This document shows positions 36,741 to 49,129 of a stretch of 64,000 nucleotides of DNA, piece after piece. A program made the position numbers and the translations under genes. Below the pieces are notes generated by a model, which did not search any database, had not been told where the DNA came from, and saw nothing but the letters and a program-made list of their open reading frames with translations. Positions within the stretch are counted from its first letter, which is position 1; every line of letters begins with the position of its first letter. The stretch comes from Labia minor (taxonomy: Eukaryota > Arthropoda > Insecta > Dermaptera > Spongiphoridae), in assembly GCA_963082975.1 (NCBI GenBank), contig OY720345.1, positions 19,804,491-19,868,490 of the forward strand, given 5' to 3'.

Positions 36741-37962
36741 TACGTCATTTAAATACGAACTGACTTTTCTTCTTGAAAAAAGAATTCAGCAAAAAAAAAA
36801 TCACTTGAGGGAGAAGTTCAATTTAATCATAGGTTTATTAGTGATGGCATTTTTGTTTTGTTTTCTTTTAATCTAATTTTGCATTAACATTTAAAATAGA
36901 AATTAAATTAAAATTGAAATTAATTTATTTAATATTAAATAATAAAATTAGTAGATATCAATTCAATCTTTTTGCAATTTATATTTTACAGAGAATAGCA
37001 TAAAATAAAAAATAGATTAATAAAATTATGGCTTATAAGGGATTATTTTTAATTTTTTCTCAATTTCTCGTTTCTAGCAATTTTGAAATGAAAATAGAGC
37101 TTAATTTTAATGACAATTCAAAATTATTGAAAACATCATCTATTCTTTTGTGAAAAGAGTTTTTCTTCATATTAAAAAATTAAATCATTTTAATTGAGGT
37201 TTAGCCAAAAGAGCTTCTAAAAGTTTCATTTATGTATCTATTCAATTTAAAATAAAATTATTTTTATTTATTAATTTTTTTAATTTTTTTATAAGCTCAT
37301 TGTCTTAATGAATAGAGTGCCCCTTAAGAAAAAAAAATGTTTATACCCCTAAAATGAGTTAATATATTTTTAAATAAATTCATGTGTATTACTATTATAT
37401 GATAAATAGAAATGGTTGAGAGGGAGTTGGAGAAATGGGGGGCAGGGGGAATATTCAGAGATCGTCAAGTGGCGCCTCATTGTGGGATTCAAAACAACTA
37501 ATAACTTACCTGTTAATTATAATATCAAAAGACTCTGGAACTGAGCAGAGTTAAAACTTGAAAAAATATGAAATGAATAAATTAATATTAATATTTTTTA
37601 TTTTTATAATTTTTCCATATTAGAGATTCTAGACGAATAAGCAGATGAGTATATAAACCAATTATTATTATAATTTTTTTTTTAAATATTAAATAATTCT
37701 TATTAAAATAGTGATCGTAGCATTTAAATATTTTGCTTATATTAATAAAATAATAATAATAATATTTAGAGGTAAAAATTATATTAAAGCAAAATGTGGT
37801 CTCTCTATAAATAAAATTGATTATTATCATAGTACAATGATGCACTCATTGCGATGTTAGTGATTGAAATAATTATAATGAATTTTTCTTAAAAAGAAAA
37901 CCTCAACAGAATTATTAGCTTTACCTATTTAATTATTTTCTAAATCTTTTCATAATGATGGA

Positions 37963-37966
<4 letters not shown>
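36741..37966. other. A+T-rich stretch
   Basis: No gene. A strong donor-like CAG/GTAAGT is present on the minus strand near 37510, without a coding exon next to it. Confidence 0.45.
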
Positions 37967-38010
<44 letters not shown>

Positions 38011-38103
38011 TTATTTAGTCCATATCAAAAGAACTAAATATTATCCATTTAAACATAGGAAGGGAGTCTTTTACCTACAATATAGGATGTATCAGTTTTG
38101 TGA

Positions 38104-38141
<38 letters not shown>
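37967..38141. repeat. Two long (TA)n microsatellites
   Basis: Tracts at 37967-38007 and 38108-38141 flank 100 bp of unique sequence. ORFs across them are tandem Tyr-Ile codons and are not genes. Confidence 0.9.
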
Positions 38142-38144
<3 letters not shown>

Positions 38145-38169
38145 TTCAATATATTTATATTTTTTCTGA

Positions 38170-38607
38170 TTTATACCGACCGACGATAGTAAGAGAAGTT
38201 ATTGTTTTTGGTGAAGATTTTTACATATCTCCACGAATCATGTATTTTGTTAACAGAAATAAGAATTTTTAGTAAGAGGTCTGTCCGTCTGTCCAGTGTG
38301 TGTCCGTAGACGTGTAGAGAGAATTTTGTATATTTACTTAATGCATTAGTAGCATGAATTCATCAACTTTTGGTGTAGATCTGGAAACTGGAAGTGGTAG
38401 AGTTTACAAAGTATTAATTTTATATTCTTTGACGGAAATTTTTCACTTAAAATATAGTAGTAATTAATAAATGAGTAATTAAACTAAAAATAAAAACCAA
38501 AATAATATAATTTAATCATTTTAATTCAAATTTTAAAAATATTGTTTTTTGGAAATTGATATATTTCAAATCGTCGGTTGGTTCTATTCCTGGCCACAGC
38601 TCATTTT
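38170..38607 (-). repeat. CCGACCGACGAT repeat family, copy 2
   Basis: In the reverse orientation to copy 1. ACCGACCGACGAT at 38175-38187 and ATCGTCGGTTGG at 38570-38581 are inverse. Inner blocks include CTCCACGAATCATG, GTCTGTCCGTCTGTCCAG and CATCAACTTTTGGTG. The shared sequence continues past the right 12-mer to CTGGCCACAGC (38590-38600), so the 12-mers are subterminal. Confidence 0.7.
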
Positions 38608-39063
38608 TTCTATTCCTAAAGATTTAATTTTTAATTTTTATAAAATTTTTATTTAATCATTGATTTCATTCATTAATCTATCTATTAGTGATTTTCTATA
38701 ATATCCTTCTTTTCTCTGACATATCTATTAATTTCATTTAAATATAAGAAAAAAATAAAACGAGTACCTGTATTACCTAATAAATTATTGTCATTTATAA
38801 AACACCGAAACATAATCACACTACACACTACTCTAACATAAAACTTCACTTCCTCTTTATCATATGTATATAATTTTATAAATTCTTTAATTATAGTTTA
38901 TAAAATTCCTTCCTTCTTCTTCTTCTTCTCTATAAGAAAATTAATATTATTATTGTTATTATTATTATTTTCTTACCTCGCCTTGTAATCATTTGAATAT
39001 TATTTTTTCAAATTTGTCCATATGTTGTTGTTAATATTATTCACAAACTCAAAAAGTTTCTTA

Positions 39064-39111
39064 TAATAATAATAATAATAATAATAATTATATAATATTA
39101 ATAATATATAT

Positions 39112-39143
<32 letters not shown>
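39064..39143. repeat. (AAT)n and (TA)n tracts
   Basis: AAT trinucleotides at 39064-39088 and TA dinucleotides at about 39113-39143. Confidence 0.85.
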
Positions 39144-39149
<6 letters not shown>

Positions 39150-39164
39150 AACGAAAGATATTTA

Positions 39165-39335
39165 TATCAAGATTATATTATATTGGCGGTTCGTAGTTGT
39201 CTTATTATAGGCCAATCGGCCTCCTACTTCTTCTGGTTGAGTTTTAATGTTCCGGACATGGTCAATAATTTCCTAGATTATAATTATCCGTCAGTAGGTC
39301 TCCGGTACTTCTATTACTAACCGCGTTTTATTTAT
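39165..39335. other. Island open in frames on both strands, unidentified
   Basis: A plus frame is open for more than 50 codons and includes LAVRSCLIIGQSASYFFWLS; a minus frame preceded by an acceptor-like CTAG reads EIIDHVRNIKTQPEEVGGRL. Both have varied residues unlike the A/T-driven surroundings. GGCCAATCGGCC at 39211-39222 is a small inverted repeat. A protein search would show which strand, if either, is coding. Confidence 0.25.
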
Positions 39336-40079
39336 TTATTTATTTTTACTATTTTAAATCGAGGGTGCATTTTGAAATTGGCATATACCAATTATTGAGA
39401 ATTTTAATTTATAACTTTACTATCAGAATATAAAAAATAATTAAGAATTTAAATGAAAAAGAGGGTTTATTGGATATTTAATTGTATACATGCAAGGGTG
39501 GAAGACAATGAAACATGAATAATATTTACCTTCGGAAGGATAAAGATTTCAAGACAAAAAAAAAAAAAAATTAAAAAAATGGATTATAAATGTATTATTA
39601 TTTTTTTTTGTTTTATTTATGAATTTTCATATAATTGAACGAATAAAAATTAAATTACAGATATTCTTATATCTTCTCTTTTTTTTAAATTTGTTTTTTA
39701 ATATTAAATTTATGTTTTAATATTCAAATAAAAACAACTTTTATAAAAATATACAGGTATAGATATTTAAATAAAAAAAATATTTATTATTTATATTATT
39801 GTAATTTTTAATTACTTAAATTCACATTAAATTTTTTTTTAACTTCAAGATTTAGTATATTTCTAAAATAATTTTAATCTTTACATATTAATTTATTAAT
39901 TTATTAATAATAATTTCTCACATATTCATATTATATATTATACGTATTATAATTATATTATTGATTTAAATAAAAACTATTTGTTTGTTTTTTTTATTAA
40001 TTAAATGAATATATATTATATTATATTATATTTATAATATAAACATTTTTCATACTTGATTATCTCTTGACTATTTCAA

Positions 40080-40340
40080 AAGTAGAAAGATAAGAGAGGG
40101 GATGTGGGGGAGAGGAAAGGGAGAAGCTGCCAAGAAAGAGGCCCGTCCAGTTTCACATAATTAAAGATTCGGTCTTTAGATTAACTTTAAATAAAACACT
40201 GCTGGGATGATTTATTTGCCATCAAAAAAGTGAACCTCAACTTGAGGGGGTTTACGGGAAAGGAACATGAGAGTGGAGTGATGGTGGTTGGTGGTAGGAG
40301 AGGGGGAAGGGAGGGAGTTAGGATGAACTAACCTTGACTT
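40080..40340. other. Purine-rich block
   Basis: Contains runs of GGGGAGAGG type and GGTGGTTGGTGGTAGG (about 40284-40299), the latter able in principle to form G-rich structures. No convincing frame. Confidence 0.3.
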
Positions 40341-40770
40341 TACCATTCCACTCATCTGATCAAAAAAAAAAATTCTTTATAGAACGATTGATGATTACAT
40401 TTTTTCGTTCGTCTATCTTATCATAACTGTGTGTGTATATGTTTGGGGTTGAGTTAGGGGAGAGAGAGAGAGAGATAGGCGAAGTAAAAGGAGGGAAGTT
40501 ACGTATCAAACATCACATAAATTTTACCGAAATATTTTTAATATGAATATAAATTAAAATCAGAGGGTAACGGGTAGATTTTTATTCTTATATGAAGATT
40601 GGATCTATTTTTCAGGTTTAGCACCCCAGTCTAGACTCATGAATTTTTTACTCAACACTTCTGAGTTTCTATAAATGTCAAAATCACATTTTTATCAACT
40701 AAAAATCTCGTTAATTATTAGTAATCAAATTTCTATTTTTTGTAACGGCTGGTTAAATAATTTACAATTC

Positions 40771-41475
40771 CAGGTCTGTTCAAAAGAAAGGTGAATTTTG
40801 AATTTTCGAGTACCGGATTTTTTTTTATTATGTTGGTACACATGTTTCTCATATGTTGACATGATCAGCCATTTTGGATTAGTGGTTTGTTTTCGACAAC
40901 TGAACAAGTTAGTCACGTTTTTGTATGTTTTTCGATTTTTTATTTAAAAAAAAATGGATCAAAGAATCTGTATTGAATTTTGCGTTAAAAATGGAATAAA
41001 CTGCTCAAATTCTTGTTTTCGACAACTTTGTTTCAAAAAAATGTTAATAAGTGGTACAAATACTTAACAGAAGACCGATCAAATGTGAAGGTTTTACTCA
41101 CTGTTTTCTTTGAACTCATGATGAGTTCTTACCAACAGGTCGTACTGTTAATAAGGAATACTACAAGGGAGTTATGCAACGGTTGCGTGAAGCAATAAGC
41201 CTCAAACGATCGGAATTGTGGAAAAACAAATCATGGATTCTGCATCACGATAATGCGATTTTTTGTCCAAAAACAACATCGTAATCATGCCTCAACCACC
41301 GTATTCACCAGATTTGGCTCCCTGCAAACTTTTCCTATTCCCAAAACTGAAGAGAAAATTGATGAGATAAAGTCGGAACCGAAAAGCTCATTTCAGAAGT
41401 GTTTAGAGGATTGGAAGAAGCGCTGGCATAAGTCCTGTGGGGAATTACTTTGAAGGGGACAAAATGTATATTGAT
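40771..41475 (+). mobile_element. Mariner element (same family as 24741), deleted, right end lost
   Basis: Left end AGGTCTGTTCAAAAGAAAGG matches the 24741 copy. The transposase relic ends near 41460, followed by GGGGACAAAATG; no right inverted repeat follows. An internal deletion removes nearly the same region as in the other copy, though the junction differs. Confidence 0.85.
40954..41460 (+). pseudogene. Mariner transposase, deleted and frameshifted
   Basis: Begins MDQRICIEFCVKNGI at 40954 (the start that the 24741 copy lacks), passes NVNKWYKYLTE and joins directly to DRSNVKVLLTVFF. Frameshifted relics of the WKNKSWILHHDNA and SPDLAPC blocks follow (41220-41330), and the end FQKCLEDWKKRWHKS is kept. 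No functional protein. Confidence 0.85.
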
Positions 41476-42618
41476 TATTAATTAAATTATTTTTTTTCAG
41501 ATTATATGAATTTTTATTATAATATATTATAGATTAATAATAGAAAAAAGATTTTTGAAATAAAGATTTAATTTCTACAAATTAACCTATACTTACCTAA
41601 AATTTCAAATCTTAAATTTTCTGAATTTATTTTCAAATGCAATTAAAATCCTTTGCTTATCTACCATAATATATTACATTTATAAATAAAAAAAAAGGAA
41701 ACTTCTTTGAAGTTGAATGTATATTACTCTATACTCTTTGGCAATCCATTAGTATAAGTTGATGTATCAAGAAATTAGAAGATAAGCTAACTTAATTTCC
41801 TGCAATTAATAATTTAGCGGGTGTGTACTTGTCAGTTATTCTCTCTCTTTCTTTCTTTGATCGTTTCATTCATTTAAACTCTTTCTTTACCTTTTTCATC
41901 TTCTTCTCTTCTGTTGTTATTGTTGTTGTAGAATATTATAAACGACGATTCACTTAGATTCCATTCATTAACTTTATCGTTAATTTGATTTTAATTATCA
42001 TTTAATAGACTTGACTGTATAATTATAGCATAACAACAGCAGCAGAAGCAGCAGCATCAAGAAAAGGGTTGTATGTGAGATGGGGAGTGGGAAGTGGGGA
42101 GGATGGAATGAAAAAGAAGGAAAAAGGTGGAATATATTTAAATAAAGAGAGAGAGAGAGAAAGATAAATAATAGATGATTATAATCTATTCTATTTTGCA
42201 CAAAAGAAAAAAAATCATTTGTTCTTGTGATGAATAGCTAAATATACTTATAAATAGTACTTATAAGTTTCAGTATATAAATATATATATATATTATATG
42301 AAACTTTACATTTTTTTCTTATTGCTTTTATTTAAATTACAAAATTATTTTAAAAATAATTTTTATTATTTTATACAAAAATGATATAAAGAAAAGTTTA
42401 AATTTTTTTAGAAAAAGATTAATAAATTATTTTTTTTATAAAATTAAATTAATTTTTTAATTATTATAATCATTACATAAGTAATTTATTTAAAAAGATG
42501 AAATAATTTAATTTTATAATTACACAATTTAACCCAATTTAATTTTATAATTAAAAATTTAAAAAAAATTAAATTTAAATTTTTAAATTTTTTTATATGT
42601 ATATATTCTTCTAGAGTT
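41476..42618. other. A+T-rich stretch with CT- and CAG-rich blocks
   Basis: CT-rich at 41838-41920, CAG-type triplets at 42033-42055, GA tract at 42148-42160. Frames of about 50 codons near 42020-42160 are compositionally simple. No gene claimed. Confidence 0.4.
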
Positions 42619-42815
42619 CAGGGTTTACCATCCTTTTTTGTTCCAAGACCTACCTAAGCCCTTCTAAAATTTTTATGCCCCCCTATATAACTTATACATA
42701 ATTTTTAATATTAAAAAGGGTTAAACTCGTGTCGTCTCCATTTTCGAATTGCCCCCAGTTACAATCAATTTCCCCCCCCCCCCCTGTGGGGCGTGGGCTT
42801 TATTTTGGGAAACAC
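42619..42815. mobile_element. hAT-type element, short relative of 4682-5199
   Basis: Left end CAGGGTTTACCATCC, right end GGGAAACACT. Shares TAAGCCCTTCTAAAATT, ACTTATACATAATTTT and TTAAACTCGTGTCG with the longer copy, but about 300 bp between the second and third blocks are missing. A poly-C run lies at 42771-42784. TTCTAG occurs just outside both ends. Confidence 0.6.
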
Positions 42816-44701
42816 TTTTCTAGTTCAATATATAAAAAAAAAATAAGATTTCTTATATTTTTATCATTTTTAATAAATTTACATATTTATTTTATTAATT
42901 AATTTATTAATTAATTAATTAAATACCACAAATTATTATTAAATAATTTTTATTATTGATGTCAATTCAATATATTTACAAGTCAACTTATAAAAATTTT
43001 TGTTTTTAATGATTAAAAATAATATAATAATAGAACAATTATTTGTAAATTTAAAAAAAAAAATATTCTTATTTTAATTATTATATTTATTTATTATTGT
43101 GTTATTTTAAATGAAAAAAAAAATTAATTAAAACGCATTTTCTTGCATTGATTTATTTATTTATTTACAGCATATCAATAAATGATATATATATATTTTT
43201 CCTCAGAAGTAAAAAAGTATTATTAATTATAGGATTGAATTATGTATTTTTTTCCTCTTGATCCATGAGATAGATACATATATACATATATTTAAAAAAA
43301 TAATAATAAAAATAATATTCATAATAACAAAACGTTGATAAATGAAAGTCTCGACTCATAAATTATTATAGTTAGATTTTTAAAAATGAAACTGAGTTAT
43401 TTTCTTAGTATATGTTAAGAACTATCTTTCTCTCACTCTTTGCTTTTCTCTTTGTGTGTGTAGTTTATGTTGGTTAGTCATTGGTTGGTTGATAAATGCA
43501 ATTTAACCTCCATGTCGTCCAACCTGGTCATCAATCATACAGATTGTCAAAAAAAAAAAAAAAAAAATTGGAATCGAGATAAAAGATATACATACATAAA
43601 CATAGGATTAATTAAGACTTAATATACATAGAAAATATTTAGTCTTATAACCATTAAATTAAACAGATATTATATATATATAAGAAGCCATTTTTAAAAC
43701 CTAATCACAATAACGCCCTTTGTGTGAGATTCACTTTGTATAAAATGAAAACAAACTTTATCCTGAGATTTTATAATTAAATTGAATCCAAATTGTTTTA
43801 CTTGTTTTTGAAAAAATCACAATAATTCTAAAACTTAAAAAATTTACAAATGAACTAATTAAAAGTAAAATATCTGAATATATATTCCCATTCATTTAAT
43901 ATTAATAGATTAGATCAAAAGTTAAATAAGAATTTAAATTATTTACGCATTCTTCGCCATTTAATGGAATAAATAAAAAAAGTTATTAAAAAAAAATTAA
44001 AAGTTAAAATATTAATTAATAAGCCTTGTAAGTATTATTGCTAAATAATTGATCTATAATTATCATACCAATTAATTTATAATTTATTGAATAAGACTTT
44101 GAGACAACAAATTTTTTTTTCTTTTTTTGAATTTTTTTTTATCCAAAAAAAAAATGAATAATCCACTTCAATGATAAATGTTTGATGTATTGAATGAATG
44201 AAGGGATAATCCTATTATAAATAATAAATTAACAACACTAGAAAGAATATATTATATAAAACCATATACCTAGCTATAAAAAGTACAAAATTATTAAAAT
44301 TAATGAAAAATTTAAAATAATTTTAAATATCTAAGTATCTCTATATTAATTTTTAGAATAAATACGTAATAAATCATGATTAATGAAATTAATACATAAA
44401 TTAATCAATTTCAAAAATTCCAATGGTTTATTTAAGAATACTTATAATTAATTTTAATGTTAATAAAAGAAATAAATGGTTATCATTCAGGTTATTTATA
44501 ATAATTATTATAATTAGTATTTATTAATTAATTTCCTTTTGTTGTTTTATTTCTATTATTTCTGTTTTTTTTTAAATATTTTAATTTTTTCAAATTTATA
44601 TTTATATTTATATCTTTTGTAATGATGAAAAATTGATGTTGGAATAGATTAATAGTTTACAGAATATAAAATAATACATTTAAAAAAAAACAATTTACGT
44701 A
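42816..44701. other. A+T-rich stretch
   Basis: Poly-A of more than 20 at 43551-43567 and long A/T runs. 43430-43550 is more balanced but shows no gene. Confidence 0.5.
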
Positions 44702-44969
44702 ATGTATGATCTACCTATTAGTTATTCAGATAGTTCATAGATAGCGTTACTGTTAAACTTGTCTTTCTAATTGACATCCTTCATTATCATTCAGGCGAAC
44801 TAAATGTTAATAATTTTTTCAAAGTTTTTTTTATTGTGAAGAGTAATAAAATATTTTCACATATTTCGATTAATATTATTAAATCATTGAGCACCTTTCC
44901 CTATTGTGTCAGAAATACCATCAATGAATTTGAAATAATTGAATTATAACAAATAGGTAGATCGCACAC
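44702..44969. mobile_element. Small TIR MITE with TA borders
   Basis: Ends share GATCTACCTATT and GTTAT as inverted repeats of about 25 bp; TA flanks at 44700-44701 and 44970-44971. Length is 268 bp and there is no coding sequence. TA borders suggest mobilisation by a Tc1/mariner transposase (inference). Confidence 0.65.
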
Positions 44970-46484
44970 TATGTGATAACCAAACAAATTATAGAAAATG
45001 GTATCTCTTCCCTTCATAATTAGGTTAATTAGGTAGAATATGGTTATTTTTATTGCTGAAAATAGTTATAGGTCATTTTTAGTCTAAATATTTATTATCT
45101 ATTTATTTTATTTTTTGGAACATCTTTCTGAAAGAGTTGTTAAACATTTGATCTACATGGGTATAAATAGTTTAAATTTACTTATTTAAATATTCTAAAA
45201 TTTAATTTGACAATTTCAAATTTTTGTTTTCTTTTAAATATAAATAGAATAATTTGATAATTAAAATCCAAAGATTGAAATATCATCATTAATATTAAAT
45301 TTCACAATCAAAACTTTTTCTAATTCAATATGAAATAAAGTATTTGTGATTATTAATCTATTATTTTACAAAAAATAAATCATCTTAGAAATCATATTGA
45401 TTTATTTTGTTTATGTGCATAAAATTTAGTTTAGTGATAGATAGAAACCATTAAATTATAATAAATTCTAACTACTTACCTTAACTATATTCAATTAATA
45501 ATTTGTAAATATTCACTTTTTGGTTCTTTTTCTTTCTTCCTTTTTTTGTTTTGTTTGTAACTTAGAATCCTTTTAAATAAATTTTTCAAATAGCCCCTTC
45601 ACCCTTCAACCCTCAACATTTAAGTATATTATTAAGTATTATATAATTTTTTTTTTAAATCGATTTATGACTCATTCAGTCTCACAACTCCCTTTTTTTT
45701 CTCATTCTCCCTTAAACTTTCTTTTTTTTTTAATTTATTCATAAAAAAGTTATTACTATTCATTCGTAGAATAGAAGTAAAATTTTATCTACATATAAAT
45801 ATATTTTCATTTTTATTTTTTATTTTCCCTTAATTTAATCAAAAATAATTTTTAACTCTTCGTAAATTGATAATTGGCGGATATTTTAATGGTCGTTTAA
45901 TAGAGAGAAGTGGGGGAGAATAGGGTTGAAGAGAAGAGTTAATGAGAAAAATTATGTGCAGTAGCGATTTGTTTCACCTGCCACTTTTTTTTGTATGATG
46001 GCGTTGAACAAAAAAAAAAAAAAAAAAAAACGAAAGGAAATTTTGTGTTAAATCTTCTTCCCCCTCTCTCTCTATACACACACCTTTCGATTGAAGAATA
46101 TTTACACAGTCATTTGAATATATTAGAATAGATAAAGAAAGATATGAAAAGGCGAAATAATATAAAGATGGATGGTTTTATATACAATGAATTTAATACA
46201 ATAGTTATTCTAATCAATTAGTTTGCTACTTGAATTTATTTTCAATGATTATAAATAATTATTTGGTTTTTAAATAACTTAGCTGAATTGTACATAGAAA
46301 TTGCTTTAGTATTTGTTTTTATTTATATGTATATGTTTAACATTATCGAAATTATTTTTTATTATGTATTTTTTTATTATATTTTTGTAGGTAAATAATG
46401 GATAGAGATATAGTACAGGACATTATATTATATTACAAATTTATGGTTATTCGTGAATTATATTAATATTAAAATATAATTAAA
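44970..46484. other. A+T-rich stretch with a block at 45890-46090
   Basis: The block contains GGGGGAGAATAGGG, CACCTGCC and a 22-base poly-A (46010-46030), then CT-rich DNA. No gene seen. Confidence 0.45.
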
Positions 46485-47119
46485 TTAGTATATTTATAGA
46501 TATCAAGAATAAATTTTAATCAATTATGTATTATTTATTGTTATTTTGAATTTATTATCTGTATTTTATGAAATATTTTATTATTTCCCTATCTGAGGGC
46601 AGATGTAATAATTAATTTGGAAAATTAAAAAAAAATAATAGAATAAATTAAATAATTGAAATGATATTGCAAATATTAAAAAAATAAAAACAAAAATATA
46701 AATATTATAAACATTCTTTGTATGGAAATTTGTACAATTATGAATTATATTCGATGTTGGAATAGAATCAATTAGGCGCCGAATGACATGTACATATCAA
46801 ATTTTTAAAAATTAATTTCTAGTGTTTTTGAATAAATATCGGTAAAAACTATAGCCTATGTTCAAATAGAGGAATGTAAGAATATTGTGATCTAATTTTA
46901 TCGAAATTGGTTCAGCCAATTTTGAGTCTATAACGTCACAATTTCCGAACAGACAGTCATAAAAAATTCCAGTCACTTTTGGATTCTAGAGGTCATGAAA
47001 CGCAAAGATATGCAAAAAATTTTAAATTCTGAGCAATACGCAGACAAAAACCTTTTTTTATATATATAGATTAGTATACTTATAGATATCAAGAATAAAT
47101 TTTAATCTATTATATATAA
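46485..47119. mobile_element. Insertion flanked by direct repeats of about 45 bp
   Basis: TTAGTATATTTATAGATATC and the following 25 bases (46485-46530) recur with few changes at 47071-47117. Between them lie 540 bp with GGCAGATGTAATAATTAA plus an A-rich run (46598-46640), also seen near 16867, and a block TTGGTTCAGCCAATTTTGAG typical of retroelement tails. The direct repeats may be a long target duplication or the product of unequal exchange. Confidence 0.5.
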
Positions 47120-47408
47120 TAGTAAGAAGGTATTATTGTTCTATATTAAATCCGAAATTTTATTTTTTCTTTATCATAACATCCGTTTAAAGCAGCATGT
47201 GGGTATAATATCAATATCTAATATCAACTAAATGATTTAAACATTTTTTAAATTTATTATTAATAATAAATATTAATATTAATATTAAATATCTCTCGTC
47301 AATAACGTCATTAATTATTTAATTTAATTGATTCCAAAAAGAATAATTTCTTTCTTTTACCTTTAAAAGTTAATATATAATTAAATTATATTTTTGTATC
47401 CTATATAT

Positions 47409-47601
47409 CAGCGATTCTCAATTTCTTTTTTACCGCGGCACACAAAGAAAAAGATAAGTGTAAAAGTTTACCATATTGAAAAAAAGTGGCCCAAAAAACG
47501 GTTTACCTTTTTTTTAGAACCAAATGATAAAAATTTAGAAAAAAAAGTCGGAAATGTTTAAGAGCCTCATAATCTCGCGGCACAGTGGTTGAGAATCGCT
47601 G
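47409..47601. mobile_element. Small hAT MITE with perfect TIRs and duplication
   Basis: CAGCGATTCTCAA at 47409 and its exact inverse TTGAGAATCGCTG ending at 47601; CTATATAT stands on both sides (47401-47408 and 47602-47609). The 193-bp element is non-coding. It sits at the edge of a (TA)n tract (47602-47633). Confidence 0.9.
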
Positions 47602-47646
<45 letters not shown>

Positions 47647-48574
47647 GGTAGATAGTTAGATACAGAATATATAAATGAAATGAAAGTGAAATGAATATGC
47701 TTAAAGAGATAAGAAGACGAGAAAAAGAGAGAGAGAGAGAGAGAGAGATAAACTGAAAAAGAAAGGAATTGAAGGGCATAGGGAGAGAAAATAATATATA
47801 TGTGTGTGTGTGTAAAGAAAAAGAGAGAGATATGAAGTCAATGGGTTAACAAGATTATAACTAATGATTATTATTATTTATCCATTTATTTAAGTATTTA
47901 TCAAAATTTAAAAACATAAAATTGAATTGATGAAGTAGCATAATGGTTAAACAATTTCTCTCTTATTTTACTAGTATATAAAAATGAATTAACCTATTTA
48001 CATCATGAAAATCTAATTTTATATATAAAATTATTTTATAATTTAAAAAGTTAAGTAAAGAGAGTGTGATAGAGTGTCCACTCCCCATATTATTTATATT
48101 GAATATATATTTTGATATTATGGTAAAGTGAGGTGAAAATAAAAGTTTAAACAAATTACAATTTAATTACATTCAATTGACTTTTGTGGTATAAATCTTA
48201 AATATTGGTAGATCTAAAGAGTATTAGAAATTATAAAAAAATGTACTGGTACTTATATTACTTATTTTCAAATTATTTTCTAATTTTAATTTATATATAA
48301 TTAAAAAAAAATTAAATTTATTATGATTATCTGAATCAATTTACTATAATAAAAAAAAATTTATAAATATACCTATATTTATTATTTATTTGTAATAGTT
48401 TACTGTTATATACTGATGATCGAATGGCTTTATAACTTATTAATAGGTATATAAATTTCATTAAGTACAAGTATTTTTAGATATATTTATAGATAAATCA
48501 AATTAAAATATTTATTTTTATTTTCAGATTTACTTTTATAATTTTTTTAATTCAACTTTTGATATTTTCCTGAG

Positions 48575-48663
48575 ATGAAATATCAAAGAAGGAGAAATAA
48601 ACGAACGGCTAAAAAGAATCTGTCAGTCGTCACTCTCTACATGTCATCGAACTTACTATTTTG
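48575..48663 (+). CDS. Candidate short coding exon with strong donor, unidentified
   Basis: ATG at 48575 opens MKYQRRRNKRTAKKNLSVVT and continues LYMSSNLLF before TTG/GTAAGTA, a near-perfect donor at 48664. The other two frames have stops. A pyrimidine-rich stretch ending TTTTCCTGAG precedes the ATG, so it may be a first exon or an internal exon with an acceptor at 48574. The product has a basic head and a hydrophobic end, as in some membrane-protein N-termini. No partner exon or homolog was recognised. Confidence 0.3.
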
Positions 48664-48689
48664 GTAAGTACTGATTATTTTTTTTTTTA

Positions 48690-48816
48690 TCAAATTATTA
48701 TAATATATTAAAATTTCCGGCGTATGTATGCATGTGATGTCTGTAACATTATGAAGTTAGTTACAAATTAAGCTTAAACTTAAATTGCAAACACCGTTTG
48801 CAACGGTTTCGTCTAG
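48690..48816 (+). mobile_element. Non-autonomous Helitron-like element, copy 1
   Basis: Starts around TTTCCGGCGTATGTATG and ends CTAGT at 48813-48817. GCAAAC/GTTTGC with loop ACC (48787-48801) forms a hairpin 11 bases before the CTAG terminus, the standard Helitron 3' structure. Related units are at 62438-62697. No coding sequence; the 5' limit is approximate. Confidence 0.65.
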
Positions 48817-49129
48817 TATAAAAATAAGAATCAAAATATTAATATAATTTACAAAGAATTATTTATTAAACATTGCAATAATATATAGATTATCTTATAG
48901 AAATATAATATCAAATCCATTATAATATATTCAAATTTATTTATAATTTAATTAATAAAAATAATAACTTATACGAATAATATTTTATCAACGCCATTTT
49001 AATTTAAATAAAATTTTATTTATTTACTTTTTTTTTTGTATCTTATTTGAAAATTAAGAAAAAATTGTACAAAGGTGTAATAGTGGTGTGAATTGATTTT
49101 AAAATGGAACTAAATTAGTAAAATATAAT

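Noticed and set aside
37505..37520. Minus-strand exon before a CAG/GTAAGT donor
   Set aside because: The sequence before the donor on that strand is short, A/T-rich and closed in most frames.
37955..38272. 105-codon ORF rich in Tyr and Ile
   Set aside because: It runs through two (TA)n tracts and part of a repeat family; the reading frame is a product of simple sequence.
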